A stretch of 64,000 nt of DNA. Source: Bog-532 sp963742865. GTDB lineage: Bacteria > Actinomycetota > Actinomycetes > Streptosporangiales > Streptosporangiaceae. The notes beneath the pieces were generated by a model, which saw only the letters and a list, made by a program, of their open reading frames with translations, did not search any database and was not told where the DNA came from. The number at the start of each line of letters is the position of its first letter. Within the stretch, counting starts at the first letter, position 1. The stretch is from the NCBI GenBank assembly GCA_963742865.1, contig CAVUNW010000007.1, positions 175,343 to 239,342 of the forward strand. Direction: 5' to 3'. Below are positions 43,423 to 51,859 of this stretch, in pieces. The translations under genes and the position numbers were made by a program.

Positions 43423-43976
43423 CCAGCATGCAGCCACAGCGGCCGGACGATGAGGGCCTGCCCACGTGGATGGCCCAGCCCGAACGGGGCCTGGCCCCGG
43501 AACGGCGCCGTACGCCCAAGGGCGAGGCCGAACTCGGCACCGACGGTCCCGGGGCGATCGTGGTCGGCGTCGACGGCACGCCCGCCTCGCTGCGGGCGCT
43601 GGCGTACGCGGCCGGGCTGGCCCGGCGGCAGCACGCCGAACTCGTCGCGGTATACGTGCGCTCGCCAATGCGCACGCCGGTGGCGATGGGCGGCTGGGTG
43701 GACGCGGGCATCGTGGCCGCCGAGGCGCAGGCCCGGCAGGACGCGGAGGCGGCGATCTGGGCCCAGATCGCCGACGACGCGAACGCCTGGGGCACCGGCG
43801 CCCGCGTGGTGGTCCGGAGCGGCAACCCGCTGCGCGAGCTCAGGAAGGTCGCGGAACAATCCGGCGCTGACACGATCATCGTGGGGGCGTCGGCGAGCCT
43901 GGGGCACCGGCTGTTCGGTTCGCTGGGACATCGGCTGCTGCGCGGCAAGCCCTGCCCGGTGACGATCGTCCCCTGA
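43419..43976 (+). CDS. Universal stress protein (UspA family)
   Basis: Usp domain of about 140 residues after a 45-residue Pro/Arg-rich leader. GAIVVGVDGTPASLRALAYA opens the domain; the ATP-motif region IIVGASASLGHRLFGSLGHR differs from the canonical spacing, and CPVTIVP closes it. GTG 43419 overlaps the marR stop; ATG 43428 is an alternative. With the other two usp genes it forms a stress-protein set within 15 kb. Confidence 0.87.
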   Translation: MTSMQPQRPDDEGLPTWMAQPERGLAPERRRTPKGEAELGTDGPGAIVVGVDGTPASLRALAYAAGLARRQHAELVAVYVRSPMRTPVAMGGWVDAGIVAAEAQARQDAEAAIWAQIADDANAWGTGARVVVRSGNPLRELRKVAEQSGADTIIVGASASLGHRLFGSLGHRLLRGKPCPVTIVP

Positions 43977-44085
43977 TCCGCCCCGGGGATCCCGTTTCCC
44001 GCCCCGGGGAGATGAGTTACGGGGCTCCCGGCCGTCCATCCGCTAAGCAGCCATTCGCCTGGGCACCTATACGGAGGAGACGACC

Positions 44086-44706
44086 ATGCGCCTGACCCTG
44101 CACACCTTTCTCACCCTGGACGGCGTCCTGCAGGCGCCCGGTGGCCCGCAAGAGGATACCGGCGGCGGTTTCGAGCACGGAGGCTGGTCCTTCCCGTACG
44201 GGGACGAGGACTTCGGGACGGCGATGACGGGCTGGTTCGAGAACGCCGATGCCTTCCTGCTCGGGCGGAAGACGTACGAGATCTTCAACAGCCACTGGCC
44301 ACACGTCACGGACGAAGGCGACCCCATCGCCAGCAAGCTCAACAGCCTCCCGAAGTACGTCGCCTCGACCACGCTCGGCTCCGTCAGCTGGAACAACTCC
44401 TCGCTGCTCGGCGGCGACGTGGTGGCCGAGGTGGCCAAGCTCAAGGAACGGCCGGGCAACGAACTGCAGGTGCACGGGAGCGGCGCGCTGGCGCACACGC
44501 TCATCGACGCGGACCTCATCGACGAGTACCGGCTGCTCTGCTTCCCCGTGCACCTCGGCACGGGCAAGAAGCTGTTCCGGGACGGCGCGAGGGCGGCGTC
44601 GCTGCGGCTGCTGGACGCGGCGACGACGAGCACCGGCGTCATCATCGCCCGCTACGAGCCCGCCGGGCCCGTCCGCCACGGTTCGTACGCACTCGACGAG
44701 TCCTGA
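44086..44706 (+). CDS. Dihydrofolate reductase-fold (RibD C-terminal) family protein
   Basis: A 206-residue RibD_C-type reductase. It begins MRLTLHTFLTLDGVLQAPGG; LLGRKTYEIFNSHWP and NELQVHGSGALAHTLIDADL are the NADPH-binding core, and YRLLCFPVHLGTGKKLF is diagnostic for the family. ATG 44086 follows ACGGAGGAGACG. Such proteins are frequent in actinobacteria and their substrates are mostly unknown; there is no riboflavin gene nearby. Confidence 0.9.
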   Translation: MRLTLHTFLTLDGVLQAPGGPQEDTGGGFEHGGWSFPYGDEDFGTAMTGWFENADAFLLGRKTYEIFNSHWPHVTDEGDPIASKLNSLPKYVASTTLGSVSWNNSSLLGGDVVAEVAKLKERPGNELQVHGSGALAHTLIDADLIDEYRLLCFPVHLGTGKKLFRDGARAASLRLLDAATTSTGVIIARYEPAGPVRHGSYALDES

Positions 44707-45069
44707 ACCAGGGCCGGCCCGCCGGAAAGGTCCGTTCCGCCCGGATGCGGCTCGCGGGTCGCGCGGCGCAGCCAGCCACTGAGGACCGCGCAGACGGCGG
44801 CCAGCACACACAGGATGAGCGGAACAGACCGGACACCGGCCACCTCGATGGCCCGGCCGAGCGCGGGGCGCCGCTGGCTGACCGCCGGCGCCGCGGGCTG
44901 ACCGCCGATGGCCGCCGCTGGCCGGCCGACCGCGCCTGCACCTGCACCCGTATTGGCTCCCGCACTGGCATCAGGCCAGTCTGCCGGTCAGGTCCCGGCT
45001 GTTTACGGGGGCGGTGGCAGGTCAGAATGGCGGAATACGGTGTCGCGCGAGACCACCGAGGTGAACGCT
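44707..45069. other. 0.36 kb spacer before the MFS gene
   Basis: No convincing gene. A minus-strand frame with one hydrophobic stretch overlaps the reductase 3' end but lacks an RBS. The region probably contains the exporter's promoter; no clear -35/-10 pair stands out. Confidence 0.5.
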
Positions 45070-47193
45070 GTGACAACTGCCCAGACGGAGCCCGCGGCCC
45101 CGGCCGAACCTGACACCCCGGCGATCGGCCGGAACCGGCTGCTGGTGATCATCGGGGCGCTGCTTCTGGGCCTGCTGCTGGCCGCGCTGGACCAGACCAT
45201 CGTGGCCACCGCGCTGCCGACGATCGCCGGTGACCTGCACGGCCTGTCGCACATCTCCTGGGTGGTGACCGCGTACATCCTGGCCTCCACCGCGTCCACA
45301 CCGCTGTGGGGCAAGCTCGGCGACCAGTACGGCCGCAAGATCTTCTTTCAGGCCGCGATCGTCATCTTCCTGATCGGCTCCGCACTGGCCGGGCTGAGCA
45401 GCTCGATGATCATGCTGATCGCGTTCCGGGCCCTGCAGGGCATCGGCGGCGGCGGCCTCATCATCGGGGCGCAGACGATCATCGGCGACGTGGTCTCGCC
45501 CCGGGAGCGCGGCAAGTACCAGGGCATCTTCGGCGCGGTATTCGGCGTGACCAGCGTGATCGGCCCGCTGATCGGCGGCTTCTTCGTCGACCACCTGTCC
45601 TGGCGGTGGGTCTTCTACATCAACCTGCCCATCGGGATCATCGCCCTGGCCGTGACCGCGGCCGTACTGCCGTCCTCCGTCACCACCCGGGTGCCGCACA
45701 AGATCGACTACCTGGGCACCGCCCTGCTGGCCGCGGCGGCCACCAGCCTGGTCCTGCTCACCACGCTGGGCGGCAACACCTACCGCTGGGGCTCGGCCCC
45801 GATCATCATCATGGGTGTCGCGGGCGTGGTGCTGCTGGTCGCCTTTGTCTTCGTCGAGCGCCGGGCGGCCGAGCCGGTGCTCCCGCTGCGGCTGTTCCGC
45901 TACCAGGTCTTCTCGGTCAGCAGCGCCATCGGCTTCGTGGTCGGGTTCTCGATGTTCGGCGCGATCACGTACCTGCCGCAGTACATGCAGATCGTCAAGG
46001 GCGTGAGCCCGACCATTTCCGGGCTCCGGCTGGTGCCGCTGATGGCGGGCCTGCTGCTGACCTCCATCACATCGGGCATCCTGATCAGCCGCTGGGGACG
46101 TTACAAGGTCTTCCCCATCCTGGGCACCGCGCTCATGACGGTGGGCATGTACCTGCTGTCCATGCTGGGCGTGTCCACCGGGACGCTGGCCAGCTCCGTC
46201 TACATGTTCGTGCTCGGCGCCGGCATCGGGCTGGTGATGCAGGTGCTGATCATCGCGGTGCAGAACGTCGTCCCGTACGAGGATCTCGGCGCGGCCACCT
46301 CCGGGGCCACGTTCTTCCGCTCGATCGGCGGGTCGTTCGGGACAGCGGTGTTCGGGGCCATCTTCTCCGCCCAGCTCGGCGGGAACCTGAGACACTACCT
46401 GGCCGGCAAGCCGATCCCGCCCGGCTTCAACCCGGCGGCGGGCAGCAGCCCGGCCGCGCTGGCCAAGCTGCCCCCGGCGGTGCACCTGGGGTACCAGGAG
46501 GCCTTCGCGACCTCGCTGCACACCGTGTTCCTGGTGGCCGTGCCGATCTCCGCGGTCGCGTTCGGCCTGAGCTGGCTGCTCAAAGAGGTGCCGCTGCGCC
46601 AGACCAGCACCGCACCCAACCCCGCGCAGAGCCTGGCCCCGACCGCCGCGCCGGCCGCGTGCACCTCGCTGGACGAGATGGGGCGGGCGCTCAGTGTCCT
46701 GGCCAGCGGCCAGAATCGGGACCGCATCTACGAGCGGCTCGCCGACCGGGCCGGCGTCACCCTCGACGCCGCCGGATGCTGGATGCTTTACCGGATCCAG
46801 GAGCACCCCGAAGACGACGTGGCGGCGCGCAGCGAGCGGCTCGGCCTGCCCGAGGACACGGTGCGGCTGCTGCTGAGCAACCTGAAAGGCCGGGGTCTGG
46901 TGAGCTCGGCGAACGGCGCGCACCGGCGGCCCGCGGCCGGTATTCCCAGCGAGACCGGTCTCCCGGGCGGGCCGCCGACCGACGCGGACGGCCGGGTCAA
47001 CCTCACCGACGAAGGCAAAGCGGCCGCGGAGCGGCTGGTCACCGCGCGCCGCGACGCACTGTCCGACCTGGTCAAGGACTGGGACCCGGAGCACCACGCC
47101 GAGCTCGCGGCCATGCTCACCCGCCTGGCCCGGCAGCTGGCCGAAGGATCCGCGCCGGTCCCGGCCGCGGCGGAACGGGCCCCGGCCGGATAA
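45070..47193 (+). CDS. DHA2-type MFS multidrug exporter with C-terminal winged-helix domain
   Basis: Proton-driven exporter with 14 predicted membrane segments (LLVIIGALLLGLLLAALDQT to LVAVPISAVAFGLSWLL). LDQTIVATALPTIAGDL is motif D1 and LGDQYGRKIFF motif A; the GxxxGPxxGG motif C is in GVTSVIGPLIGGFF. Uniquely long: after residue 550 a cytoplasmic part of about 150 residues resembles a MarR-like winged helix (YERLADRAGVTLDAAGCWML, VAARSERLGLPEDTVRLLLS, then a wing ending VNLTDEGKAAAERLVTARRD). GTG 45070 has GAGGTG 6 bases upstream; the longer frame to 44908 is not used. 707 residues. No regulator gene is adjacent, so the extra domain may sense ligand or DNA. Confidence 0.88.
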   Translation: MTTAQTEPAAPAEPDTPAIGRNRLLVIIGALLLGLLLAALDQTIVATALPTIAGDLHGLSHISWVVTAYILASTASTPLWGKLGDQYGRKIFFQAAIVIFLIGSALAGLSSSMIMLIAFRALQGIGGGGLIIGAQTIIGDVVSPRERGKYQGIFGAVFGVTSVIGPLIGGFFVDHLSWRWVFYINLPIGIIALAVTAAVLPSSVTTRVPHKIDYLGTALLAAAATSLVLLTTLGGNTYRWGSAPIIIMGVAGVVLLVAFVFVERRAAEPVLPLRLFRYQVFSVSSAIGFVVGFSMFGAITYLPQYMQIVKGVSPTISGLRLVPLMAGLLLTSITSGILISRWGRYKVFPILGTALMTVGMYLLSMLGVSTGTLASSVYMFVLGAGIGLVMQVLIIAVQNVVPYEDLGAATSGATFFRSIGGSFGTAVFGAIFSAQLGGNLRHYLAGKPIPPGFNPAAGSSPAALAKLPPAVHLGYQEAFATSLHTVFLVAVPISAVAFGLSWLLKEVPLRQTSTAPNPAQSLAPTAAPAACTSLDEMGRALSVLASGQNRDRIYERLADRAGVTLDAAGCWMLYRIQEHPEDDVAARSERLGLPEDTVRLLLSNLKGRGLVSSANGAHRRPAAGIPSETGLPGGPPTDADGRVNLTDEGKAAAERLVTARRDALSDLVKDWDPEHHAELAAMLTRLARQLAEGSAPVPAAAERAPAG

Positions 47194-47291
47194 TCATGGG
47201 GCCGCCGGGGTTCACAAGGTATGTGGGGCCGGTGTGCTCTATGGGGCTGGTGAGGATTTTTAACGGACGCCGCGGGAGTCTGGCCGGGCGC

Positions 47292-47443
47292 GGAGGACTC
47301 ACCGGACGAGGCGGTCAACCAGGCGGGGCCGGAGGACTCACCGGACGAGGCGGTCAACCAGGCGGCGCCGAGGACTCACCGGACGAGGCCGTCAACCAGG
47401 CGGCGCCGAGGACTCGCCGCGCGAGGCCGTCAACCGGGCGGCG
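47292..47443. repeat. Tandem array of about four 36-39-nt units at the cbbX 3' end
   Basis: Units begin near 47292, 47331, 47370 and 47408, each containing GAGGACTC and GTCAACC. On the minus strand GTTGA in each unit repeats the stop context of cbbX, whose own stop (47430-47432) lies in the last unit. The array fills the space between convergent exporter and cbbX genes. Confidence 0.88.
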
Positions 47444-48497
47444 CGGAAGGCTCCCCGGGCGGGGCGGTGAAGACGCGGCTGAGGAGGAAGTCTTCGGGTT
47501 CGAGGCGCATCAGGTCGTCGCGGGTGACGGCGGTCGGCGCGCCCGACAGGACGCGGCCGGCGTGGCGGAGGCGGGCCCGCTCCACCGCGTTGCGGACGCT
47601 GCGGGCGTTCGCGAACCGGGGCTGCTCGCGGCGGCGGGCGAGGTAGTCGCGGAAGGTCGCCTCCGCCGCCGGGGACAGCCGGTAGCCCGCCTCGGCCATC
47701 ATGAGATCCCCGATCGAGGCCAGCTCGTCGAGGGAGTAGTCGGGGAAGTCGATGTGGTGCGCGATCCGTGAGCTCATGCCCGGATTGGACTGGAAGAACG
47801 TGTCCATCCGGTCCTTGTACCCGGCCAGGATGACCACCAGGTCCTCGCGCTGGTTCTCCATCACCTGGAGCAGGATCTCGATCGCCTCCTGGCCGTAGTC
47901 GCGCTCGTTCTCCGCTCGGTACAGGTAATAGGCCTCGTCGATGAACAGCACGCCGCCCATGGCGCGCTTGAGGACCTCCTTGGTCTTCGGCGCGGTGTGC
48001 CCGACGTACTGGCCGACGAGTTCCTCACGCGTGACGGCGACCAGGTGCCCGCGCCGGGAGTAGCCGAGCCGCTTGAGCAGCTCAGCCATCCGGAGCGCGA
48101 CCGTGGTCTTGCCGGTGCCCGGGCCGCCGGTGAAGCACATGTGCAGATTCGGCCGCGCCGCCACCAGGCCGAACCGGGCCCGCTGCGCGTCCACCAGCAG
48201 CAGCGCGGCGATCTCCCGGATCCGGGTCTTGACCGGGGCCAGCCCGACCAGCTCGCGGTCCAGCGCGTCCAGGATGTCGTCCACGCCGGAGGAGCGGCGG
48301 GCTTCGAGGAGGTCGACCGTGCCGTCCGCGGGCAGCTCCTCGGCACGTCCGTTAAGAATGTTTCCCGGCGGCGGCCCGGATAGCTGGCCGCGGTCGGCCA
48401 CCGGTCCGGGGCCGGCGGCCCGCCCCGGCATGCCGAACGACGGCCTGGTGCCCCGATCCGGGCCGTTCGGCGTGTCCTGGCCGTTCGGCGTAGTCAC
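47430..48497 (-). CDS. cbbX: CbbX, red-type RuBisCO activase
   Basis: AAA+ ATPase that remodels inhibited red-type RuBisCO. Walker A GGPGTGKTT is at about residues 124-132, Walker B in GGVLFIDEAYYLYRAENERD, and sensor/arginine region in NPGMSSRIAHHIDFPDY. The family-typical pore-loop stretch LVGQYVGHTAPKTKE is present. About 65 N-terminal residues are low complexity. GTG 48497 overlaps the TGA of cbbS as GTGA, so it is the coupled third gene of cbbLSX. The last residues (TAPPGEPSAPPG) lie at the start of a tandem repeat array. Confidence 0.94.
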   Translation of the reverse strand: MTTPNGQDTPNGPDRGTRPSFGMPGRAAGPGPVADRGQLSGPPPGNILNGRAEELPADGTVDLLEARRSSGVDDILDALDRELVGLAPVKTRIREIAALLLVDAQRARFGLVAARPNLHMCFTGGPGTGKTTVALRMAELLKRLGYSRRGHLVAVTREELVGQYVGHTAPKTKEVLKRAMGGVLFIDEAYYLYRAENERDYGQEAIEILLQVMENQREDLVVILAGYKDRMDTFFQSNPGMSSRIAHHIDFPDYSLDELASIGDLMMAEAGYRLSPAAEATFRDYLARRREQPRFANARSVRNAVERARLRHAGRVLSGAPTAVTRDDLMRLEPEDFLLSRVFTAPPGEPSAPPG

Positions 48498-48919
48498 GAC
48501 GGGGAGTAGCGCGTCCCGGCCGGCCGCTCGGTCGCGTAGGCGTGGGTCGTGTACCGGATCCGGCGGTCGGAGGCCTCCTGCCGGTCCAGCCGGAAGCCGG
48601 GCTCGTCGGCCGGGCGGCTCACGATGAACGACAGCGCGGTGGTCTGGCGGCCCTTGGACGCGTCGTAGGCGTTGACGCGGATGTAGCGGCCCGGGCAGGC
48701 CTTGCGGCATTCGGAGAGCTCCCGCATGACCCCGGCCGCGTCGCGCGCGTCGAACATGGGCAGGCCCCACATCTCCCAGTACGTGTTGCGCGGGTGCGGG
48801 TCGTCGGTGAACTCGATCGACAGCGGCCAGCCCTGGTCCAGCGCGTACTGCACCTGGGCCGTGATCTCGTCGTCGGTGAAGTCTGGCAGGTAGGAAAATG
48901 TGCCCTGGGTGATGCGCAT
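48494..48919 (-). CDS. cbbS: RuBisCO small subunit
   Basis: The 141-residue small subunit caps the L8S8 enzyme. MRITQGTFSYLPDFTDDEIT is the red-like (form IC/ID-type) start, and YWEMWGLPMFDARDAAGVMR is the family signature. The C-terminal extension after YIRVNAYDASKGRQTTALSF is longer than in green-type subunits, as expected for red-type enzymes whose beta-hairpin extends into the central pore. ATG 48919 lies 27 bases after cbbL. Confidence 0.95.
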   Translation of the reverse strand: MRITQGTFSYLPDFTDDEITAQVQYALDQGWPLSIEFTDDPHPRNTYWEMWGLPMFDARDAAGVMRELSECRKACPGRYIRVNAYDASKGRQTTALSFIVSRPADEPGFRLDRQEASDRRIRYTTHAYATERPAGTRYSPS

Positions 48920-48946
48920 GGTGTCCTCCGGCTCACGGTGTCCGAT

Positions 48947-50377
48947 TCAATGGGCCGTCGGCGTGGCCAGCACGTCCGGCGTGTCGGTGGATTCGTAGTT
49001 GAACGTGATGTCACCCCAGGTGGACAGGGCCACGTCGAGCTCGCGGCTGTGCTTGGCCGCGGCGTTGAGGATGTCGCGCCCCTCGGCGAGGAAGTCACGG
49101 CCCTCGTTGCGCGCCTTGATCATGGCCTCCAGCGCGACCCGGTTGGCCGTCGCGCCGGCCGCGACTCCCATCGGGTGACCGATCGTGCCGCCGCCGAACT
49201 GGAGGATGACGTCCTCGCCAAGGTGGTCCAGGAGCTGGTGCATCTGGCCGGCGTGGATACCGCCGGAGGCGACCGGCATGCAGCCGGGCAGGGACGCCCA
49301 GTCCTGGTCGAAGTACAGGCCCTTCACCGGGTCCGCGGGCACGTGGTTCAGGCGGAGCGTGTCGTAGTAGCCGGCCACCGCGTTCGGGTCGCCCTCCAGC
49401 TTGCCGACCACGGTTCCGGCGTGGATGTGATCGACGCCGGCCAGCCGCATCCACTTGGCGATCACCCGGAAGTTCACGCCGTGGTTCTTCTGCCGGGTGT
49501 AGGTGCCGTGGCCGGCCCGGTGCAGGTGCAGCAGCACCCCGTTGCGCCGGGCCCATTTCGCCATCGACTGGATCGCGGTGTAGCCGACGGTCAGGTCGAT
49601 CATGACGATCACGCTGCCGAGTTCCTTGGCGAAGTCGGCGCGCTCGTACATGTCCTCCATCGTGGCCGCGGTGACGTTCAGGTAGTGGCCCTTGATCTCG
49701 CCCGTCTCGGCCTGGGCCCGGTTGACCGCCTCCATCGTGAACAGGAAGCGGTCGCGCCAGCGCATGAACGGCTGGGAGTTGATGTTCTCGTCGTCTTTGG
49801 TGAAGTCGAGTCCGCCGCGCAGCGCCTCGTAGACGACGCGGCCGTAGTTGCGCGCGGAAAGGCCCAGCTTCGGCTTGGTGGTCGCCCCGAGCAGCGGCCG
49901 CCCGTACTTGTTCAGGTACTCCCGCTCCATCACGATGCCGTGGGCCGGGCCCTGGAACGTCTTGGCGTAGTGCGGCGGGATGCGCATGTCCTCCAGCCGC
50001 AGCGACTTCAGCGCCTTGAAGCCGAACACGTTGCCGATGATCGACGAGGTGAGGTTGGCGATGGAGCCCTCCTCGAACAGGTCGATGTCGTAGGCGATCT
50101 TGGCGATGAACTGGTCCGGCTGGCCGGGGACCGGCTCCACGGCGTAGCACTTGCCCTGGTAGGTCTCGTAGTCCGTCAGCCGGTCGGTCCACACCACCGT
50201 CCAGGTGGCCGTGGAGGACTCGCCGGCCACCGCGGCGCCCGCCTCCTCCGGCGGGACCCCCGGCTGCGGAACGACCCGGAACGCGGCCAGCACGTCGGTG
50301 TCCTTCGGCTCGTAATCCGGCTGCCAGTAGCCCATCTCCGCATACGGGATGACCCCGGCGTTCCAGCGGTCGCTCAC
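48947..50377 (-). CDS. cbbL: RuBisCO large subunit (form I)
   Basis: Fixes CO2 onto ribulose 1,5-bisphosphate. The 476-residue protein carries all key residues: K168 in GATTKPKLGLS (spinach K175), the carbamylated K194 with D196/E197 in GGLDFTKDDENINSQPF, the loop-6 Lys in HAGTVVGKLEGD, and GGGTIGHPMG in the phosphate site. The CbbX partner and small-subunit type point to the red-like branch, though GLDFTKDDEN has Thr where red-type enzymes I know have Leu, so an actinobacterial form I subgroup is possible. GTG 50377 has GGAGGAAAC upstream. It heads cbbLSX and is divergent from an ArsR-type gene. Confidence 0.96.
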   Translation of the reverse strand: MSDRWNAGVIPYAEMGYWQPDYEPKDTDVLAAFRVVPQPGVPPEEAGAAVAGESSTATWTVVWTDRLTDYETYQGKCYAVEPVPGQPDQFIAKIAYDIDLFEEGSIANLTSSIIGNVFGFKALKSLRLEDMRIPPHYAKTFQGPAHGIVMEREYLNKYGRPLLGATTKPKLGLSARNYGRVVYEALRGGLDFTKDDENINSQPFMRWRDRFLFTMEAVNRAQAETGEIKGHYLNVTAATMEDMYERADFAKELGSVIVMIDLTVGYTAIQSMAKWARRNGVLLHLHRAGHGTYTRQKNHGVNFRVIAKWMRLAGVDHIHAGTVVGKLEGDPNAVAGYYDTLRLNHVPADPVKGLYFDQDWASLPGCMPVASGGIHAGQMHQLLDHLGEDVILQFGGGTIGHPMGVAAGATANRVALEAMIKARNEGRDFLAEGRDILNAAAKHSRELDVALSTWGDITFNYESTDTPDVLATPTAH

Positions 50378-50488
50378 GTTTCCTCCAGCGCTCGGTCTCA
50401 GGACCAGCGTGCGGGCGTTTGGTTGCGATGTCTATCAAGTATTACGGCGAACAGTTAAGCGATCATTTAAACGAGGTAGCAGGGCCGG

Positions 50489-50518
50489 TTGACTGGTTAG
50501 ATATTGCTTACCTATGAT
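50489..50518 (+). promoter_or_regulatory. Promoter of the ArsR-type gene, probably leaderless
   Basis: TTGACT (50489-50494), 18-base spacer, TATGAT (50513-50518). The ATG at 50525 is only 7 bases from the -10 element, so transcription would start at or next to the start codon. TTAA-flanked inverted bases near 50455-50471 lie in the same divergent control region facing cbbL. Confidence 0.6.
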
Positions 50519-50524
50519 CGGGGC

Positions 50525-50893
50525 ATGTCCGTTGCGGGCGCTCCGGCGGTGACCGACGTCTTCGGCGTGCTGGCGCATCCGATCCGCCGCCGCCTCATCG
50601 AGGTGCTCGCGTCCGGCGACAAGCACGTCGCCGAGCTGGCGGCGCCGCTGCCGGTAAGCCGGTCGGCGGTGTCGCAGCACCTGGCCGTGATGCGGACCGT
50701 GGGACTGGTCACCGAGGAGCGCGCCGGGCGCCAGCACCGGTACCGCCTCCGGAAGGAACCGCTGGAGGAGGTCCAGCTGTGGCTGTCGGCGCTGGACCAG
50801 TTCTGGGCGCGGCACCTCGGCCGGCGGCTGGCCACCTGGAGGCCGAGCAGTGAACCGGGACGGCGAGCCATGATGCGGGCGGGTGAGCCGTGA
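50525..50893 (+). CDS. ArsR-type HTH transcriptional regulator
   Basis: A 122-residue winged-helix regulator of the ArsR/SmtB fold without metal-binding Cys. HPIRRRLIEVLASGDKHVAE begins the domain, the recognition helix is in PVSRSAVSQHLAVMRTVGLV and the wing in TEERAGRQHRYRL. The subgroup that ends WLSALDQFWARHLGRRLAT is commonly encoded with SRPBCC/AHSA1 proteins, as here (ATGA-type overlap with the next gene). Start ATG 50525 lies right behind a promoter, implying a leaderless mRNA. Its promoter region is shared with cbbL. Confidence 0.9.
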   Translation: MSVAGAPAVTDVFGVLAHPIRRRLIEVLASGDKHVAELAAPLPVSRSAVSQHLAVMRTVGLVTEERAGRQHRYRLRKEPLEEVQLWLSALDQFWARHLGRRLATWRPSSEPGRRAMMRAGEP

Positions 50894-51312
50894 TCCGGGA
50901 CGGGGCGGTTGAGCACGAGGTGCTGCTCCCCCACCCGCCGGAACGGGTCTGGCAGGCGCTGGTCGATCCGGCCGAGCTGGGCACCTGGCTCATGCCGAAC
51001 GATTTCCGGGCTGAGCCGGGCTACCGCTTCACCCTGGACGCCCGGCCGGAGCTGGGCTTCGTCGACGGCGAGGTCCTGGCGGCCGAACCGCCCCGGCTGC
51101 TGCGCTGCCGCTGGTCCGGGGCGTTCGGGAACACCGTGGTGGTATTCGAGCTGACTCCGGCGGGCCCCGGTACCAGGCTCCGCGTCACGCACCGCGGCTG
51201 GGCGGATGAGCACCGCCGCGACCGAGACGGCTTCCACCAGGGATGGCACGACAAGCTGACCAAAGACCTGCCGGCACTCCTCGCCGGCGACGCGGCCAGA
51301 CGGCCCGGCTAA
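50890..51312 (+). CDS. SRPBCC (AHSA1-like) domain protein
   Basis: A 140-residue START-like fold: EHEVLLPHPPERVWQALVDP, LGTWLMPNDFRAEPGYRFTL, LRCRWSGAFGNTVVVFELTP and a final helix WHDKLTKDLPALLAG. Start GTG 50890 overlaps the stop of the ArsR-type gene, so the pair is translationally coupled. Such pairs are frequent in actinobacteria; the ligand is unknown and a link with CO2 fixation is only positional. Confidence 0.88.
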   Translation: MIRDGAVEHEVLLPHPPERVWQALVDPAELGTWLMPNDFRAEPGYRFTLDARPELGFVDGEVLAAEPPRLLRCRWSGAFGNTVVVFELTPAGPGTRLRVTHRGWADEHRRDRDGFHQGWHDKLTKDLPALLAGDAARRPG

Positions 51313-51391
51313 CACGCGCCCGGGGTCGCGCGAGGCGGCCCGCTCAGCGCGTGCCCGGGTCGCGGGAGCAAACGAATAGGTGGCGATCCGA

Positions 51392-51859
51392 ATGAAGACG
51401 ATCCATCACGTCCTCGACATTGGTGCCCCGGCGACCCGGGTCTGGGACGCGCTGACCGAGCCGGGCCCGATCGCTGGCTGGTGGAGCACCCAGGTCAAGG
51501 CGCCGTCCCCGGCCGTCGGCGCTCAGGCCCACTGGACCTTCGACGGTGACTTCAACCCGGTCATGGAGATCACCCGGCTGGACGCGGACTATGACGACGG
51601 GGGCCGCGAGGTCGACTGGCGGTGTGTCTCCGGCCATGAGCCCTGGCAGGACAGTATCTTCCGGTTCCAGCTGTCTGAGCCGGGTGAGCCGGGTAACGGG
51701 GGCGGGGGGACGCGGCTGCGGTTCTGGCAGGAGTACGCGGTCGAGCTCGCGGACGACTACTACGGCGTCTACAACTACAACTGGGGCTACTACCTGGAAA
51801 GCCTGCGGCTGTTCTGCTCCACGGGGACGGGGAAGCCGTTCCCGGCGCGGGTCAGCTGA
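51392..51859 (+). CDS. SRPBCC domain protein
   Basis: A second START-like protein of about 155 residues: TIHHVLDIGAPATRVWDALT, PIAGWWSTQVKAPSPAVGAQ, RFWQEYAVELADDYYGVYNY and NWGYYLESLRLFCSTG. It belongs to the AHSA1-like group with a long aromatic C-terminal helix. ATG 51392 is chosen; GTG 51380 is an in-frame alternative. It lies 79 bases after the first SRPBCC gene, same strand. Confidence 0.85.
   Translation: MKTIHHVLDIGAPATRVWDALTEPGPIAGWWSTQVKAPSPAVGAQAHWTFDGDFNPVMEITRLDADYDDGGREVDWRCVSGHEPWQDSIFRFQLSEPGEPGNGGGGTRLRFWQEYAVELADDYYGVYNYNWGYYLESLRLFCSTGTGKPFPARVS

Noticed and set aside
44652..44843. Minus-strand open frame with a hydrophobic segment (VRSVPLILCVLAAVCAVLSG)
   Set aside because: No Shine-Dalgarno, overlaps the 3' end of the reductase gene by 55 bases, no recognisable family, and high GC makes chance frames common.
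47292..47443. CRISPR array or riboswitch array near cbbX
   Set aside because: The units are contiguous 36-39-nt tandem copies that derive from the cbbX 3' end, with no unique spacers.
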